Assembly: GCF_007483665.1 (NCBI RefSeq)
Contig: NZ_VIQO01000026.1
Coordinates: 1-64,000, forward strand
DNA length: 64,000 nucleotides
Direction of reading: 5' to 3'
Source of the DNA: Catellatospora sichuanensis
GTDB taxonomy: Bacteria > Actinomycetota > Actinomycetes > Mycobacteriales > Micromonosporaceae
The notes under the pieces were generated by a model. The model made no database searches. It worked only from the letters and a program-made list of their open reading frames with translations, and was not told where the DNA came from. A program made the position numbers and the translations under genes. Positions 18,198 to 26,455 of the stretch are shown piece by piece. Position 1 is the first letter of the stretch. The number at the start of each line of letters is the position of its first letter.

Positions 18198-19610
18198 ATG
18201 TCCGCGGCCGAGTCCATCGCTGCCGGGCCGCCGGCGGGGTCGCTGCGGCAGATGCTCGTCCCGCTCGCGCTGGCGCAGTTCATCTGCAGCTTCGCCGGAT
18301 CCAACATGAACGTGATGATCAACGACATCAGCACGGACCTGAACACGACCGTGCAGGGCGTACAGATCGCCATCACGATCTTCCTGCTGGTGATGGCCGC
18401 CCTCATGATCCCGGGCGGCAAGCTGACCGACCGGTACGGCCGCAAGCGCTGCTTCCTCGCCGGACTCACCCTCTACGGCATCGGCGCGCTGCTCAGCGCC
18501 GTGTCACCCGGGCTGGGCGTGCTCATCCTCGGCAACTCGATCCTGGAGGGCGTCGGCACCGCGCTGCTCATCCCGCCCGTCTACATCCTCACCACACTGC
18601 TGTTCACCAGCACGACCTCACGCGCCAAGGCGTTCGGCCTGATCAGCGCGATGGGCGGCGTCGGCGCCGCGGCGGGTCCGCTCATCGGCGGCCTGATCAC
18701 CTCTGCACTGAGCTGGCGTTGGGCGTTCGTGTTCCAGGCGGTCGTGGTGGGTGTGATCGTCGTGCTCGGCCGCAAGGTGCACGACCCGCTGCCCCCGGAC
18801 CCGACACGGCCGTTCGACACCCGCGGCGCGGTGCTGTCGGCCGCCGGGCTCATCCTCATCGTCGCGGGCATCCTCGCCGCCGACCAGAACCTCTGGCTGA
18901 TGCTCGTCCTGATCGCCGCGGGCGTGCTGCTGCTGTTCCTGTTCTTCCGCTGGGTACGCGCCCAGGAACGCGCCGGCCGCGAACCGCTGCTGTCCACCAC
19001 GCTGTTCCGCAACCGCACCTCCAACCTCGGCCTGGTCACCCAGAACGCCCAGTGGCTGATCCTCATGGGCACGTCCTTCACCGTGGCCGCATACCTGCAG
19101 GTGGTCCGCGGCTACGACGCGATCCAGACCGGCGTCATTTTCACCGCCGCGACGGTCGGCCTGCTGATCTCGTCACTGGCGGCCGAGCGCCTGGCCAAGC
19201 GCCGTCCGCAGCGCACCCTCATCCAGGCCGGCTTCGTCCTCACCGCGATCGGCGTGGTCGTGCTGCTCGCCCTGGTCACCGGCACGCCCAGTGTCTGGGC
19301 GTTCGCGCCCGGCCTGCTGCTCATCGGGCTCGGACTCGGGCTGATGCTGACCCCGTCGGTCAACGTCGTGCAGTCCAGCTTCAGCGACGACCAGCAGGGT
19401 GAGATCTCCGGGCTGTCGCGCAGCGTGTCCAACCTGGGCTCCTGCCTGGGCACCGCCGTCGCCGGCACCATCCTCGTCGCGGGCATCACCGCGACCCCCG
19501 AACGCTCCTACGGGCTGGCCATGGCCGTGCTCGCCGTGGTGGCGGTGGCCGGGCTGTGGGCGGCCGCAAAACTGCCGAGAGCCGCCGCGACCGCGGCGCC
19601 GACGACCTGA
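18198..19610 (+). CDS. MFS transporter, DHA2 (14-TM) drug-exporter type
   Basis: The product has 470 residues and about 14 membrane segments. The DHA motif GGKLTDRYGRKR lies in the loop after segment 2, and the membrane segments alternate with short loops ending in a hydrophilic Ala/Thr tail. The family exports small molecules by proton antiport; no substrate can be named. ATG 18198 follows GAGGAGG at good distance. The gene is divergent from the toxin-antitoxin pair and converges on the flavin reductase at 19687. No adjacent TetR-type regulator is present. Confidence 0.9.
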   Translation: MSAAESIAAGPPAGSLRQMLVPLALAQFICSFAGSNMNVMINDISTDLNTTVQGVQIAITIFLLVMAALMIPGGKLTDRYGRKRCFLAGLTLYGIGALLSAVSPGLGVLILGNSILEGVGTALLIPPVYILTTLLFTSTTSRAKAFGLISAMGGVGAAAGPLIGGLITSALSWRWAFVFQAVVVGVIVVLGRKVHDPLPPDPTRPFDTRGAVLSAAGLILIVAGILAADQNLWLMLVLIAAGVLLLFLFFRWVRAQERAGREPLLSTTLFRNRTSNLGLVTQNAQWLILMGTSFTVAAYLQVVRGYDAIQTGVIFTAATVGLLISSLAAERLAKRRPQRTLIQAGFVLTAIGVVVLLALVTGTPSVWAFAPGLLLIGLGLGLMLTPSVNVVQSSFSDDQQGEISGLSRSVSNLGSCLGTAVAGTILVAGITATPERSYGLAMAVLAVVAVAGLWAAAKLPRAAATAAPTT

Positions 19611-19686
19611 CCGCGGGCGAGCCACGCGACGGCAGCCTGGACCGCGATCCGCCGTCACGTCGGACGCCCGGAAAAGGTGACCTCCG

Positions 19687-21093
19687 TCAGGTCAGGCTGC
19701 TCCAGAACAGCCGCGACATGGGGCGGACGCCGAGGTCGCGGGTCAGCATCTGGGCGGCCATGGCCACCCCCTCGGTGAAGGTCGGGAAGGCGGGCCGCAG
19801 CTCGGCGACGTCCTCGACGCGCATCCCCGCCGCCATGCACGCGGCGACCATCTGGATCACCTCGGCGGAGTATTCGCCCAGCACGTGGGCGCCGACGAGC
19901 TGACGGCTCGCAGTCTCGACGATCAGCTTGCAGAAGCCGTCGGGACGGCCGTCGGCGACGGGCCGCAGCAGGTCGGCGTACGGGGCCACGGCGACCGCGC
20001 ACTCGTATCGCGAACGTGCCTGCTCCTCGGTGAGCCCGACCCCGGCGTACTCGGGATCGGTGAAGCTGCCCACGGGCACGATCGCGTGATCGGCACGGCG
20101 ATGCGCGCCCAGCACCGCGTTCTCACCCGCGACCCGGCCTTCGAGGGTCGCGCTGGCCACGAGCATGCTGTGCCCGTTGACATCGCCTGCGGCGAAGATG
20201 TGCGCGACCTCGGTACGCAGGAACTCGTCGGTCATGACGTAGCCGCCCTCGACCGCGATCCCGGCCGCGTCGGCGCCGATGAGATCGGCGTTTCCCGGCC
20301 AGCCCACGGCGAAGAACGCCGCGGCGACCGCCACGTCGGCGGCCTGCTCCCCCATCCGGAACACGACGCGCACGCCTGCGTCGCACGTTTCGAGGCGCTC
20401 GACGCGGGCGCCGGTGTGCACGTCCATGCCACGGGCCCGGAAGGCCTGCTCGAGCGCGGAGGAGATGTCGGCGTCGGCGCGCGCCACGATCCGCGGCGCG
20501 GACTCGATCAGCGTCACGCGGCTGCCGAAGTCCGCCAGGATCGAGGCGAGCTGGCACCCGGTGTCCGCGCCGCCGATGACCGCGACCCGGTCCGGCAGCG
20601 CGGTGAGCGTGCGTACGTCCTCGTAGGTCAGGCCCAGTTCGGCACCGGGGATCGATGGGCGCGCGGCCCGCCCGCCGACGGCGATGATCAACCGGTCGGC
20701 GGTGAAGGTGCGGCCGTCGGCCGTGGTGACCGTGTTCGCGTCGCGGAACCGCACGTCGCCGGCGTCTTCGACCAGGTCGACCCCCGCGGCGCGGATGTGG
20801 TCGGCGACCCGCCTGCGGTGGTAGGCGTAATCGGCGACCCGCTGGGCGTTGGCCAGGGTGGCGGCGAGGTCCACCTCGGGCCGCGGTCCGCGCAGACCGA
20901 ACGTCTCCCAGGAGTTCCAGTCGCGGACCAGGCGCGCCGCCCGGGCGAGGGTGCGCACCGGTGCCGGTCCGCTGTTGAGCGCGGTGCCGCCCACCCGTCC
21001 GCGTTCGACCAGCGTGGCCCGCGCCCCGAGCGCGGCGGCCTGCAGCGCGGCGTTCACCCCGGCCGGACCGCCGCCGATGACCAGCACGCGCAT
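19687..21093 (-). CDS. Flavin-dependent pyridine nucleotide oxidoreductase lacking the redox disulfide
   Basis: The product has 468 residues with the full class I layout: FAD motif VIGGGPAGVNAA (5-16), NAD(P) motif RVAVIGGADTGC, FAD-closing IFAAGDVNG and a dimerisation domain. The active-site segment reads VGGTALNSGPAP, with Ala38 and Pro43 where dihydrolipoamide dehydrogenases and mercuric reductases have CxxxxC, and the C-terminal His of HPTxxE is Phe (AFPTFTE). It therefore cannot act as a classical disulfide reductase. ATG 21093 follows GGAGGG. It is divergent from the DyP peroxidase operon and may supply electrons to another acceptor; that is inference. Confidence 0.85.
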   Translation of the reverse strand: MRVLVIGGGPAGVNAALQAAALGARATLVERGRVGGTALNSGPAPVRTLARAARLVRDWNSWETFGLRGPRPEVDLAATLANAQRVADYAYHRRRVADHIRAAGVDLVEDAGDVRFRDANTVTTADGRTFTADRLIIAVGGRAARPSIPGAELGLTYEDVRTLTALPDRVAVIGGADTGCQLASILADFGSRVTLIESAPRIVARADADISSALEQAFRARGMDVHTGARVERLETCDAGVRVVFRMGEQAADVAVAAAFFAVGWPGNADLIGADAAGIAVEGGYVMTDEFLRTEVAHIFAAGDVNGHSMLVASATLEGRVAGENAVLGAHRRADHAIVPVGSFTDPEYAGVGLTEEQARSRYECAVAVAPYADLLRPVADGRPDGFCKLIVETASRQLVGAHVLGEYSAEVIQMVAACMAAGMRVEDVAELRPAFPTFTEGVAMAAQMLTRDLGVRPMSRLFWSSLT

Positions 21094-21191
21094 GCGGCCC
21101 CCTCCGCCCAGTTGATGCAGTTTTGCATGTTTCACAAGTGGTATATGGGCATAATCGGTTGGTCGCCACGTGATCACGGGGTGTGCCTGCG

Positions 21192-21737
21192 ATGGGAAGC
21201 GCGATGGAACTCAAGCCTGCGGCAATGGTCATCCCCAAGGACACCAGCCATCTCGAACAGGGCAAGTACGGCCCGGTCTTCCCGCGCACACCGGCCTGCT
21301 ACGGGTTCACGATCATCGCGAAGGTCAAGCCTGGCCGCGCGGACGTCATGCGCGAGTACGGCAGCACCCTGGCCAAGGCGTTGGAGTCCGACCCCTACCT
21401 GCTGGCGCCGCTGAAGCTGCACTACCTGCGGTGGGTCCTGTTCGACGACGACACCCGGTTCATGTACCAGGGCATCTTCGATACCGACTTCGACAAGTAC
21501 ACCGAGGACGCCGTCGCCCTGTTCACCAAGTCGGGGGTCAACACCGCGTTCGAGAACCTGGAGGGCTTCCCGGAGGACTGGAAGACCAACCCCGAGGCGT
21601 TCATCCGGTTCGTGCGCGAGCACCAGTGCCCGAGCTTCATCGAGTACGGCGAGTACCCGTACGTCACCGCCGACGAGATCAAGAAGGCGTTGAAGATCAA
21701 GAACGCGTTGTCGGAGATGCTCGACCAGCTGCAGTGA
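21192..21737 (+). CDS. Conserved DyP-operon protein of unknown function
   Basis: The product is about 181 residues and soluble. It contains ACYGFTIIAKVKPGRADVMRE and LKLHYLRWVLFDDDTRFMYQG, followed by FENLEGFPEDWK. I recall similar proteins beside DyP peroxidases in actinobacteria, possibly with a ferredoxin-like dimeric barrel fold, but no function. ATG 21192 is used (GGGGTG 8 bases upstream); ATG 21204 is an alternative. It is the first gene of a four-gene run (next gene 13 bases on) that is divergent from the flavin reductase. Confidence 0.65.
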   Translation: MGSAMELKPAAMVIPKDTSHLEQGKYGPVFPRTPACYGFTIIAKVKPGRADVMREYGSTLAKALESDPYLLAPLKLHYLRWVLFDDDTRFMYQGIFDTDFDKYTEDAVALFTKSGVNTAFENLEGFPEDWKTNPEAFIRFVREHQCPSFIEYGEYPYVTADEIKKALKIKNALSEMLDQLQ

Positions 21738-21750
21738 GGACCCGGACCCG

Positions 21751-22764
21751 ATGAACGACCAGCGCCCCGCCCGCGTCTACAACACCCGCCACCAGCCCCG
21801 CCCGTACACGCCGGGACGGCGGCGGGTCAGCATCTACGTGGCGTGGAGCTACCCTGCCGAAGCCGGGCGCAACCCGGCCGAGCTCGACAACCGGTTCTCC
21901 ACGATGACCGAGGTGCGCCGGGTCACCTGGCCCGCCTACGAAGATCCGAAGTGGTCCGACCCGATGCGCTTCCAGCAGGGCATCGCCGGCGCGCTGGAGC
22001 TGTTCTTCTGGGCCTGGGTGCCGTTCCAGGACTTCGTCGCGGAGACCACCGGCCACCCGGTGGCGATGTACCAGCGCGTCGACCAGGCGGGTGTGGTCAC
22101 CCCGCTCGACGAGCGGGTGCTGGCCGACACCGACACCCTGTTCGTCTTCGGCCTCGACCACATGGTCACCGGCCAGGACGCCGCCGCCGAGGAGGTGCAG
22201 GCGCTGCGCGACTGGGTGGGCAGGGACGGCACCCGCCTGGTGCTGGGCCCGCACCACGACGTCGGCGCCGGGGACGACCTCGCGGTGCGGGACGTCGAAT
22301 ACCACCACCACGGCGACGCGCTGGTGCCACGCCAGCAGCGCTTCGGCCGGTACACCCGCTCGCTGATGGAAGGCCTCGGCGTGCCGGTGGAGAACCGCTA
22401 CGGCCTGCGCCCGGCCGTCGCGGCGCCCAGGCGCATCGCCCCGCTGTCGATCAACCGCGACCTGGACACCAAGGGCTGGCTGGCCGACGTGACCAGCTTC
22501 AACTTCCACATGCACCTGCCGCACTACGCCGTGACCACCACCGACGAGCAGTCCGTACGCGTGCTGGGCCGCCAGCCCATCGACCTGTCCAAGCCGCACC
22601 CGTTCACCGACGCGGGCAACACCGAGTTCAACATGTTCCTGTGGCTGCCCCCGGCGGGCGAGCGGGCCGGCGACATCCTGATGGCCGACTCCACCATCTT
22701 CAGCACCCTGTTCGGCGCCGACGACAGCCTGCGCAACTTCTGGCGCAACATCGTCACGCTCTGA
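21751..22764 (+). CDS. Conserved protein of the DyP operon, 337 aa, unknown function
   Basis: This soluble protein has an Arg-rich start and a region ADTDTLFVFGLDHMVTG with RDGTRLVLGPHHDVG resembling a Rossmann-like or class I amidotransferase-like alpha/beta domain, but no Cys-His-Glu triad is evident. The C-terminal half has FNFHMHLPHYAVTT, rich in His, which could bind metal. I do not recognise the family. ATG 21751 lies 13 bases after the previous stop and its own stop is 13 bases before the peroxidase GTG, so it is certainly part of the operon. Confidence 0.6.
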   Translation: MNDQRPARVYNTRHQPRPYTPGRRRVSIYVAWSYPAEAGRNPAELDNRFSTMTEVRRVTWPAYEDPKWSDPMRFQQGIAGALELFFWAWVPFQDFVAETTGHPVAMYQRVDQAGVVTPLDERVLADTDTLFVFGLDHMVTGQDAAAEEVQALRDWVGRDGTRLVLGPHHDVGAGDDLAVRDVEYHHHGDALVPRQQRFGRYTRSLMEGLGVPVENRYGLRPAVAAPRRIAPLSINRDLDTKGWLADVTSFNFHMHLPHYAVTTTDEQSVRVLGRQPIDLSKPHPFTDAGNTEFNMFLWLPPAGERAGDILMADSTIFSTLFGADDSLRNFWRNIVTL

Positions 22765-22777
22765 CGGAAGGTGTGAC

Positions 22778-24088
22778 GTGGAACTGCACGACATCCAGCG
22801 CGGGATTCTCAGCCCTCGCCCGTCGCCGTACGCGGCGACCTACCTGCTGTTCCGCATCGACGACCGCGCCGACGGCCGGGAACTGATGCGGCGTTTCGCC
22901 GCCGCGGTCACCAGCGCCGCCGACACCGTCAGCCCGCTGGGCGAGACCTGGGTCAGCGTCGCCGTCACCTACCACGGCCTGCGCGCCCTCGGCGTGCCCC
23001 AACCGGCACTGGACACCATGGCCTGGGAGTTCCGCCAGGGCATGGCCGCCCGCGCCACCGCCCTGTCCGACACCGCCGACAGCGCCCCCGAACACTGGGA
23101 AGCACCACTGGGCAGCCCCGACCTGCACATCGTCCTGGTCGCACTGGCCCCCGACGAGGCGACCCTCGAAGCCGCCATCGACCGCGCCCGGCCCGCCTAC
23201 GAGAGCCTGAGCGGCGTGACCGCGATCTGGCGGCAGAACTGCCACGCCCTGCCCACCGAGACCGAACCGTTCGGCTACCGCGACGGCATCAGCCACCCGG
23301 CCGTCGAAGGCAGCGGCATCGCCGGCTCCAACCCCCTGGAAAAGCCGTTCGCAGCAGGCGAGTTCGTGCTCGGTTACCCCGACGAACTCGGTGGCGTGCA
23401 GTCCACCGAACCCGAGGTGCTCGGCCGCAACGGCAGCTACGTGGCGTTCCGCAAACTGCACCAGGACGTAGCCGGGTTCCGGCGCTTTCTCAGGGACAAC
23501 TCGGCCGGCCTCGAGGAGGAGGACCTTCTGGCCGCCAAGATCATGGGACGCTGGCGCAGCGGCGCCCCGCTGGCCCTGTGCCCGCTGCACGACGATCCCG
23601 AGCTCGGCGCCGACCGCGATCGCAACAACGCGTTCCTCTACCGGCAGGACGACCCGGACGGGTTCGCCACCCCCGGCGGCAGCCACGTCCGCCGCGCCAA
23701 CCCCCGCGACGCGGCCGTGGCCGGTGAACCCCGCCTGCACCGCATGATCCGTCGCGGCACCGCCTACGGGCCGCTGCTGCCCGAAGGGGTGCTCGACGAC
23801 GACGGCGCCGACCGCGGGCTCATCTTCGCGTTCGTCGGCGCCCACCTGGGCCGGCAGTTCGAGTTCGTGCAGTCGCAGTGGATGAACGACGGCGTGTTCT
23901 TCGGCGGCGAGGACGCCCGCGACCCGATCGTCGGCTCCGGTGAGGGCCTGTCCGACTTCACCGTCCCCCGCCGGCCCGTGCGGCGGCGGCTGCCCGCCGT
24001 GCCGCGCTTCGTCACCACCCGCGGCGGCGAGTACGCGTTCATACCCGGCCTCAGCGCCCTGCGCTGGCTCGGCGAACTCACCGACTGA
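22778..24088 (+). CDS. DyP-type haem peroxidase
   Basis: The product has 436 residues. FGYRDGIS carries the GxxDG signature with distal Asp169. RRANPRD and the His-containing segment GEPRLHRMIRRGTAYG are the regions that bind haem and supply the proximal His in this family. C-terminal FAFVGAHLGRQFEFVQSQW is the conserved DyP block. No Tat or Sec signal is present, so it is probably cytoplasmic or capsid-targeted. DyP enzymes oxidise dyes, phenolics or porphyrin-type compounds with peroxide. The start GTG 22778 follows GGAAGG. Its operon partners have no known peroxidase role. Confidence 0.92.
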   Translation: MELHDIQRGILSPRPSPYAATYLLFRIDDRADGRELMRRFAAAVTSAADTVSPLGETWVSVAVTYHGLRALGVPQPALDTMAWEFRQGMAARATALSDTADSAPEHWEAPLGSPDLHIVLVALAPDEATLEAAIDRARPAYESLSGVTAIWRQNCHALPTETEPFGYRDGISHPAVEGSGIAGSNPLEKPFAAGEFVLGYPDELGGVQSTEPEVLGRNGSYVAFRKLHQDVAGFRRFLRDNSAGLEEEDLLAAKIMGRWRSGAPLALCPLHDDPELGADRDRNNAFLYRQDDPDGFATPGGSHVRRANPRDAAVAGEPRLHRMIRRGTAYGPLLPEGVLDDDGADRGLIFAFVGAHLGRQFEFVQSQWMNDGVFFGGEDARDPIVGSGEGLSDFTVPRRPVRRRLPAVPRFVTTRGGEYAFIPGLSALRWLGELTD

Positions 24089-24116
24089 CACACCGGATCG
24101 CAGGCAGGAGACCAGG

Positions 24117-24986
24117 GTGGACACGCTGCATCTGCTGCTCAACGCCGTTACCGTGATCTTCATTTCGACGACCATGTTCGCCGCCGGCCTGGGCGCGACC
24201 CTGTCCGCGCTGCGCGCGGCGTTCACGGACGTACCCCTGCTCGTGCTGGTGCTGCTGGCCAACCTGGTCGTCATTCCGCTGCTGGGCTGGGGGCTGGCCG
24301 CCCTGTTCCACCTCGCGACCGCACCGTTCATCGCGCTGCTCCTGATCGCCGCCTCGCCGGGCGGTCCGTTCGGGGCCAAGCTCGGCATGATCCAGCGCGG
24401 CGACGTCACCACCGGTGCCGCGATGCAGGTCCTGCTCGCCGCCATCGGCAGCGTCACCTTCGCCGTCACCGCCAACGTCCTGCTCACCGCAGCCGACGTG
24501 GGCGGCGGCATCTCGCTCGACGTCGGCGTGCTCGTGCGCACCGTCGCGATCCTGCAGCTCGTGCCGTTCGCGATCGGCCTGCTGCTGCGCCACTACACCG
24601 CCGACACCGCACTGGCCTGGCACCCGGCCGCGGTCAAGGTCTCCAACGTGACGTTCCTGATCGTGCTGGCCGGGATGCTGCTGGGCAGCTGGCGCGACGT
24701 CGTCGAGCTGCTCGGCTCGCGGGCGCTGCTGGCCGGGTTCCTGTTCTCCGCCCTCGCCTTCGGCCTGGGCACGCTGCTGTCCACCGGATCACCGGCCCGG
24801 CGCACCACCATGGGCGCCGTCACCGCCGTACGCAACCTCGGCCCGGCCCTGGCCGCCATCGGGATCGCCTTCAACGACCAGCCCGCCGTCCTCGGCGCGC
24901 TCGCCGCCATCCTGCTCAGCGGTCTCTGCGCCGCGATTCCCATCACCGCGGCCCTCGCCCGCCGCCGAACCGGCAGCCGGACCTGA
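24117..24986 (+). CDS. BASS-family (bile acid:sodium symporter-like) transporter
   Basis: The product has 289 residues and about nine to ten membrane segments. LLIAASPGGPFGAKLG (with the conserved Pro-Gly kink after segment 3) and AVRNLGPALAAIGI are recognisable BASS/SBF motifs. GTG 24117 follows AGGAG at 7 bases; the longer frame from 23940 overlaps the peroxidase in another frame and is rejected. It is the last gene of the DyP operon, 28 bases after the peroxidase. It probably moves an organic anion, perhaps the peroxidase substrate or product; that link is inference. Confidence 0.85.
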   Translation: MDTLHLLLNAVTVIFISTTMFAAGLGATLSALRAAFTDVPLLVLVLLANLVVIPLLGWGLAALFHLATAPFIALLLIAASPGGPFGAKLGMIQRGDVTTGAAMQVLLAAIGSVTFAVTANVLLTAADVGGGISLDVGVLVRTVAILQLVPFAIGLLLRHYTADTALAWHPAAVKVSNVTFLIVLAGMLLGSWRDVVELLGSRALLAGFLFSALAFGLGTLLSTGSPARRTTMGAVTAVRNLGPALAAIGIAFNDQPAVLGALAAILLSGLCAAIPITAALARRRTGSRT

Positions 24987-25150
24987 TCGGCCGCCCTGCG
25001 CCGGGATCACCGCTGCGCAGATCACGGCCCTGCCGAGGGGCATTTTTCCCATTGCTGCCTATACATTCGATATCCGCCGATACGCTCAGATGTGACGCGA
25101 CAGTGGCGAGGCGGTCCACTCCGGACGCCCGGACCGGAGGCGAGGACCGA

Positions 25151-26416
25151 GTGATCGAGCGGAACCGTCGGGGCCGGCACCGCGCCGCGCCGGCCACGGT
25201 CGTCGCGGCCGTGCTCCTGCTGGGGGCGTGCACGGCTCCCGCGGACGCATCCGTGAGCGTGGCCGCACAGGCCCCGACACCCCAGGCGGAGGCCATCGCG
25301 AAGATCGTGCAGGACGCGATGGGCGCGCAGTCGCTGCGGGCCGTCATCGTGAAGGTGACCAGAGGCGACGAGGTCGTCACGTCCCAGGCGTTCGGCCCAT
25401 CCCTGGACGGCGTGCCCGCCACCACCGACATGCGCTTCCGCAACGGCGCGGTCGTCTTCGCGTACCTCGGCACGCTGCTGATGCTCTTCGTCGACGAGGG
25501 CAAGGCCGCCCTCGCCGACACGATCGACCGCTGGCTGCCGACCCTGCCCGAAGCCGGCAAGGTCACCCTGAAAATGCTGGCGAACCAGACCTCGGGCTAC
25601 CCGGACTACGAGACCGACCCCGGCTGGAACGCGGCCTTCAACGCCGACCCGTTCCAGTCGTGGACCGTCGAGCGGCGGCTGAAGTACGCGTTCTCCCGCC
25701 CGGTGCAGTTCGCCCCCGGCACGAACTGGAGCTACTCGCACACCAACTTCATGCTCCTCGGCGAGATCCTCGCGAAGATCGGCGGCAAGCCGCTCGACGT
25801 GCTGCTGCGCGAGCGGGTCCTGGAGCCGATGGGGCTGAGCGACACCGTCGCCGCCCAGACCGGCGCCATCCCGTCCCCGGTCCTGCACTCGTTCAGCTCG
25901 GAGCGCCGCGAAGCGCTCGGCGTCCCGCCGAAGACCGCGTTCTACGAGGAGTCGACGTTCTGGAACTCCGACTGGGGCACCCCGCCCGGCGCGAACCAGA
26001 CCTCGACCATCGACGACCTGGCCACCACGGCGATCGCCGTGGGCACGGGCAAGCTGCTGTCGAAGGCGAGCTACCAGGCGATGACCGATACGAACCTGCT
26101 CGGATTCGGGCAGGCGCAGGCCGACTGCGCACCGTCGTGCTTCAAGCAGGTCGACGGATACAACTTCGGCCTGGGCGTGATCCGCTCCGGCGCCTGGATC
26201 ATGCAGAACCCGCTGGTGGGCGGTTACAGCGCCACGGAGGCATACCTGCCGCAGGAGAAGGTCGGCATCTCCGTCGTGACCACGTTCCTGCCGGGCGCCT
26301 TCGACTGCAAGGGCGACTACCCCGATGCCAGCGACCACGTGTTCCGGCTGATCGGCGCGTACGTGGCACCGGACTACGCCCCGCCGATGCCGAAGCCGTT
26401 CGCGAAGGCCTGCTGA
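25151..26416 (+). CDS. Lipoprotein of the class C beta-lactamase/DD-peptidase fold lacking catalytic residues
   Basis: The product has 421 residues. The lipobox LLGAC places Cys27 as the lipidated residue. The fold is recognisable from LFVDEGKAALADTIDRWLP, QTSGYPDYETDPGW and FAPGTNWSYSHTNFMLLGE. However, the SxxK position reads NGAVVF with Ala100 and Phe103, the YxN position is Tyr195-Ser196-His197, and the HxG region reads NPLVGG. The serine-hydrolase reaction should be impossible, so a binding or sensor role is likelier. GTG 25151 follows GCGAGGA. It converges on the surface protein at 26456 with a strong shared terminator. Confidence 0.85.
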   Translation: MIERNRRGRHRAAPATVVAAVLLLGACTAPADASVSVAAQAPTPQAEAIAKIVQDAMGAQSLRAVIVKVTRGDEVVTSQAFGPSLDGVPATTDMRFRNGAVVFAYLGTLLMLFVDEGKAALADTIDRWLPTLPEAGKVTLKMLANQTSGYPDYETDPGWNAAFNADPFQSWTVERRLKYAFSRPVQFAPGTNWSYSHTNFMLLGEILAKIGGKPLDVLLRERVLEPMGLSDTVAAQTGAIPSPVLHSFSSERREALGVPPKTAFYEESTFWNSDWGTPPGANQTSTIDDLATTAIAVGTGKLLSKASYQAMTDTNLLGFGQAQADCAPSCFKQVDGYNFGLGVIRSGAWIMQNPLVGGYSATEAYLPQEKVGISVVTTFLPGAFDCKGDYPDASDHVFRLIGAYVAPDYAPPMPKPFAKAC

Positions 26417-26418
26417 TG

Positions 26419-26451
26419 AGGCCGGGGCAGGCGGATCGCCTGCCCCGGCCT
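26419..26451. terminator. Bidirectional hairpin terminator
   Basis: A perfect 15-bp stem (26419-26433 with 26437-26451) with a 3-base loop lies between convergent stops. Confidence 0.75.
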
Positions 26452-26455
26452 GCGC

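Noticed and set aside
21100-21190. Specific -35/-10 boxes in the AT-rich divergent region before the DyP operon
   Set aside because: Candidate hexamers occur but with wrong spacing, so no promoter is claimed.
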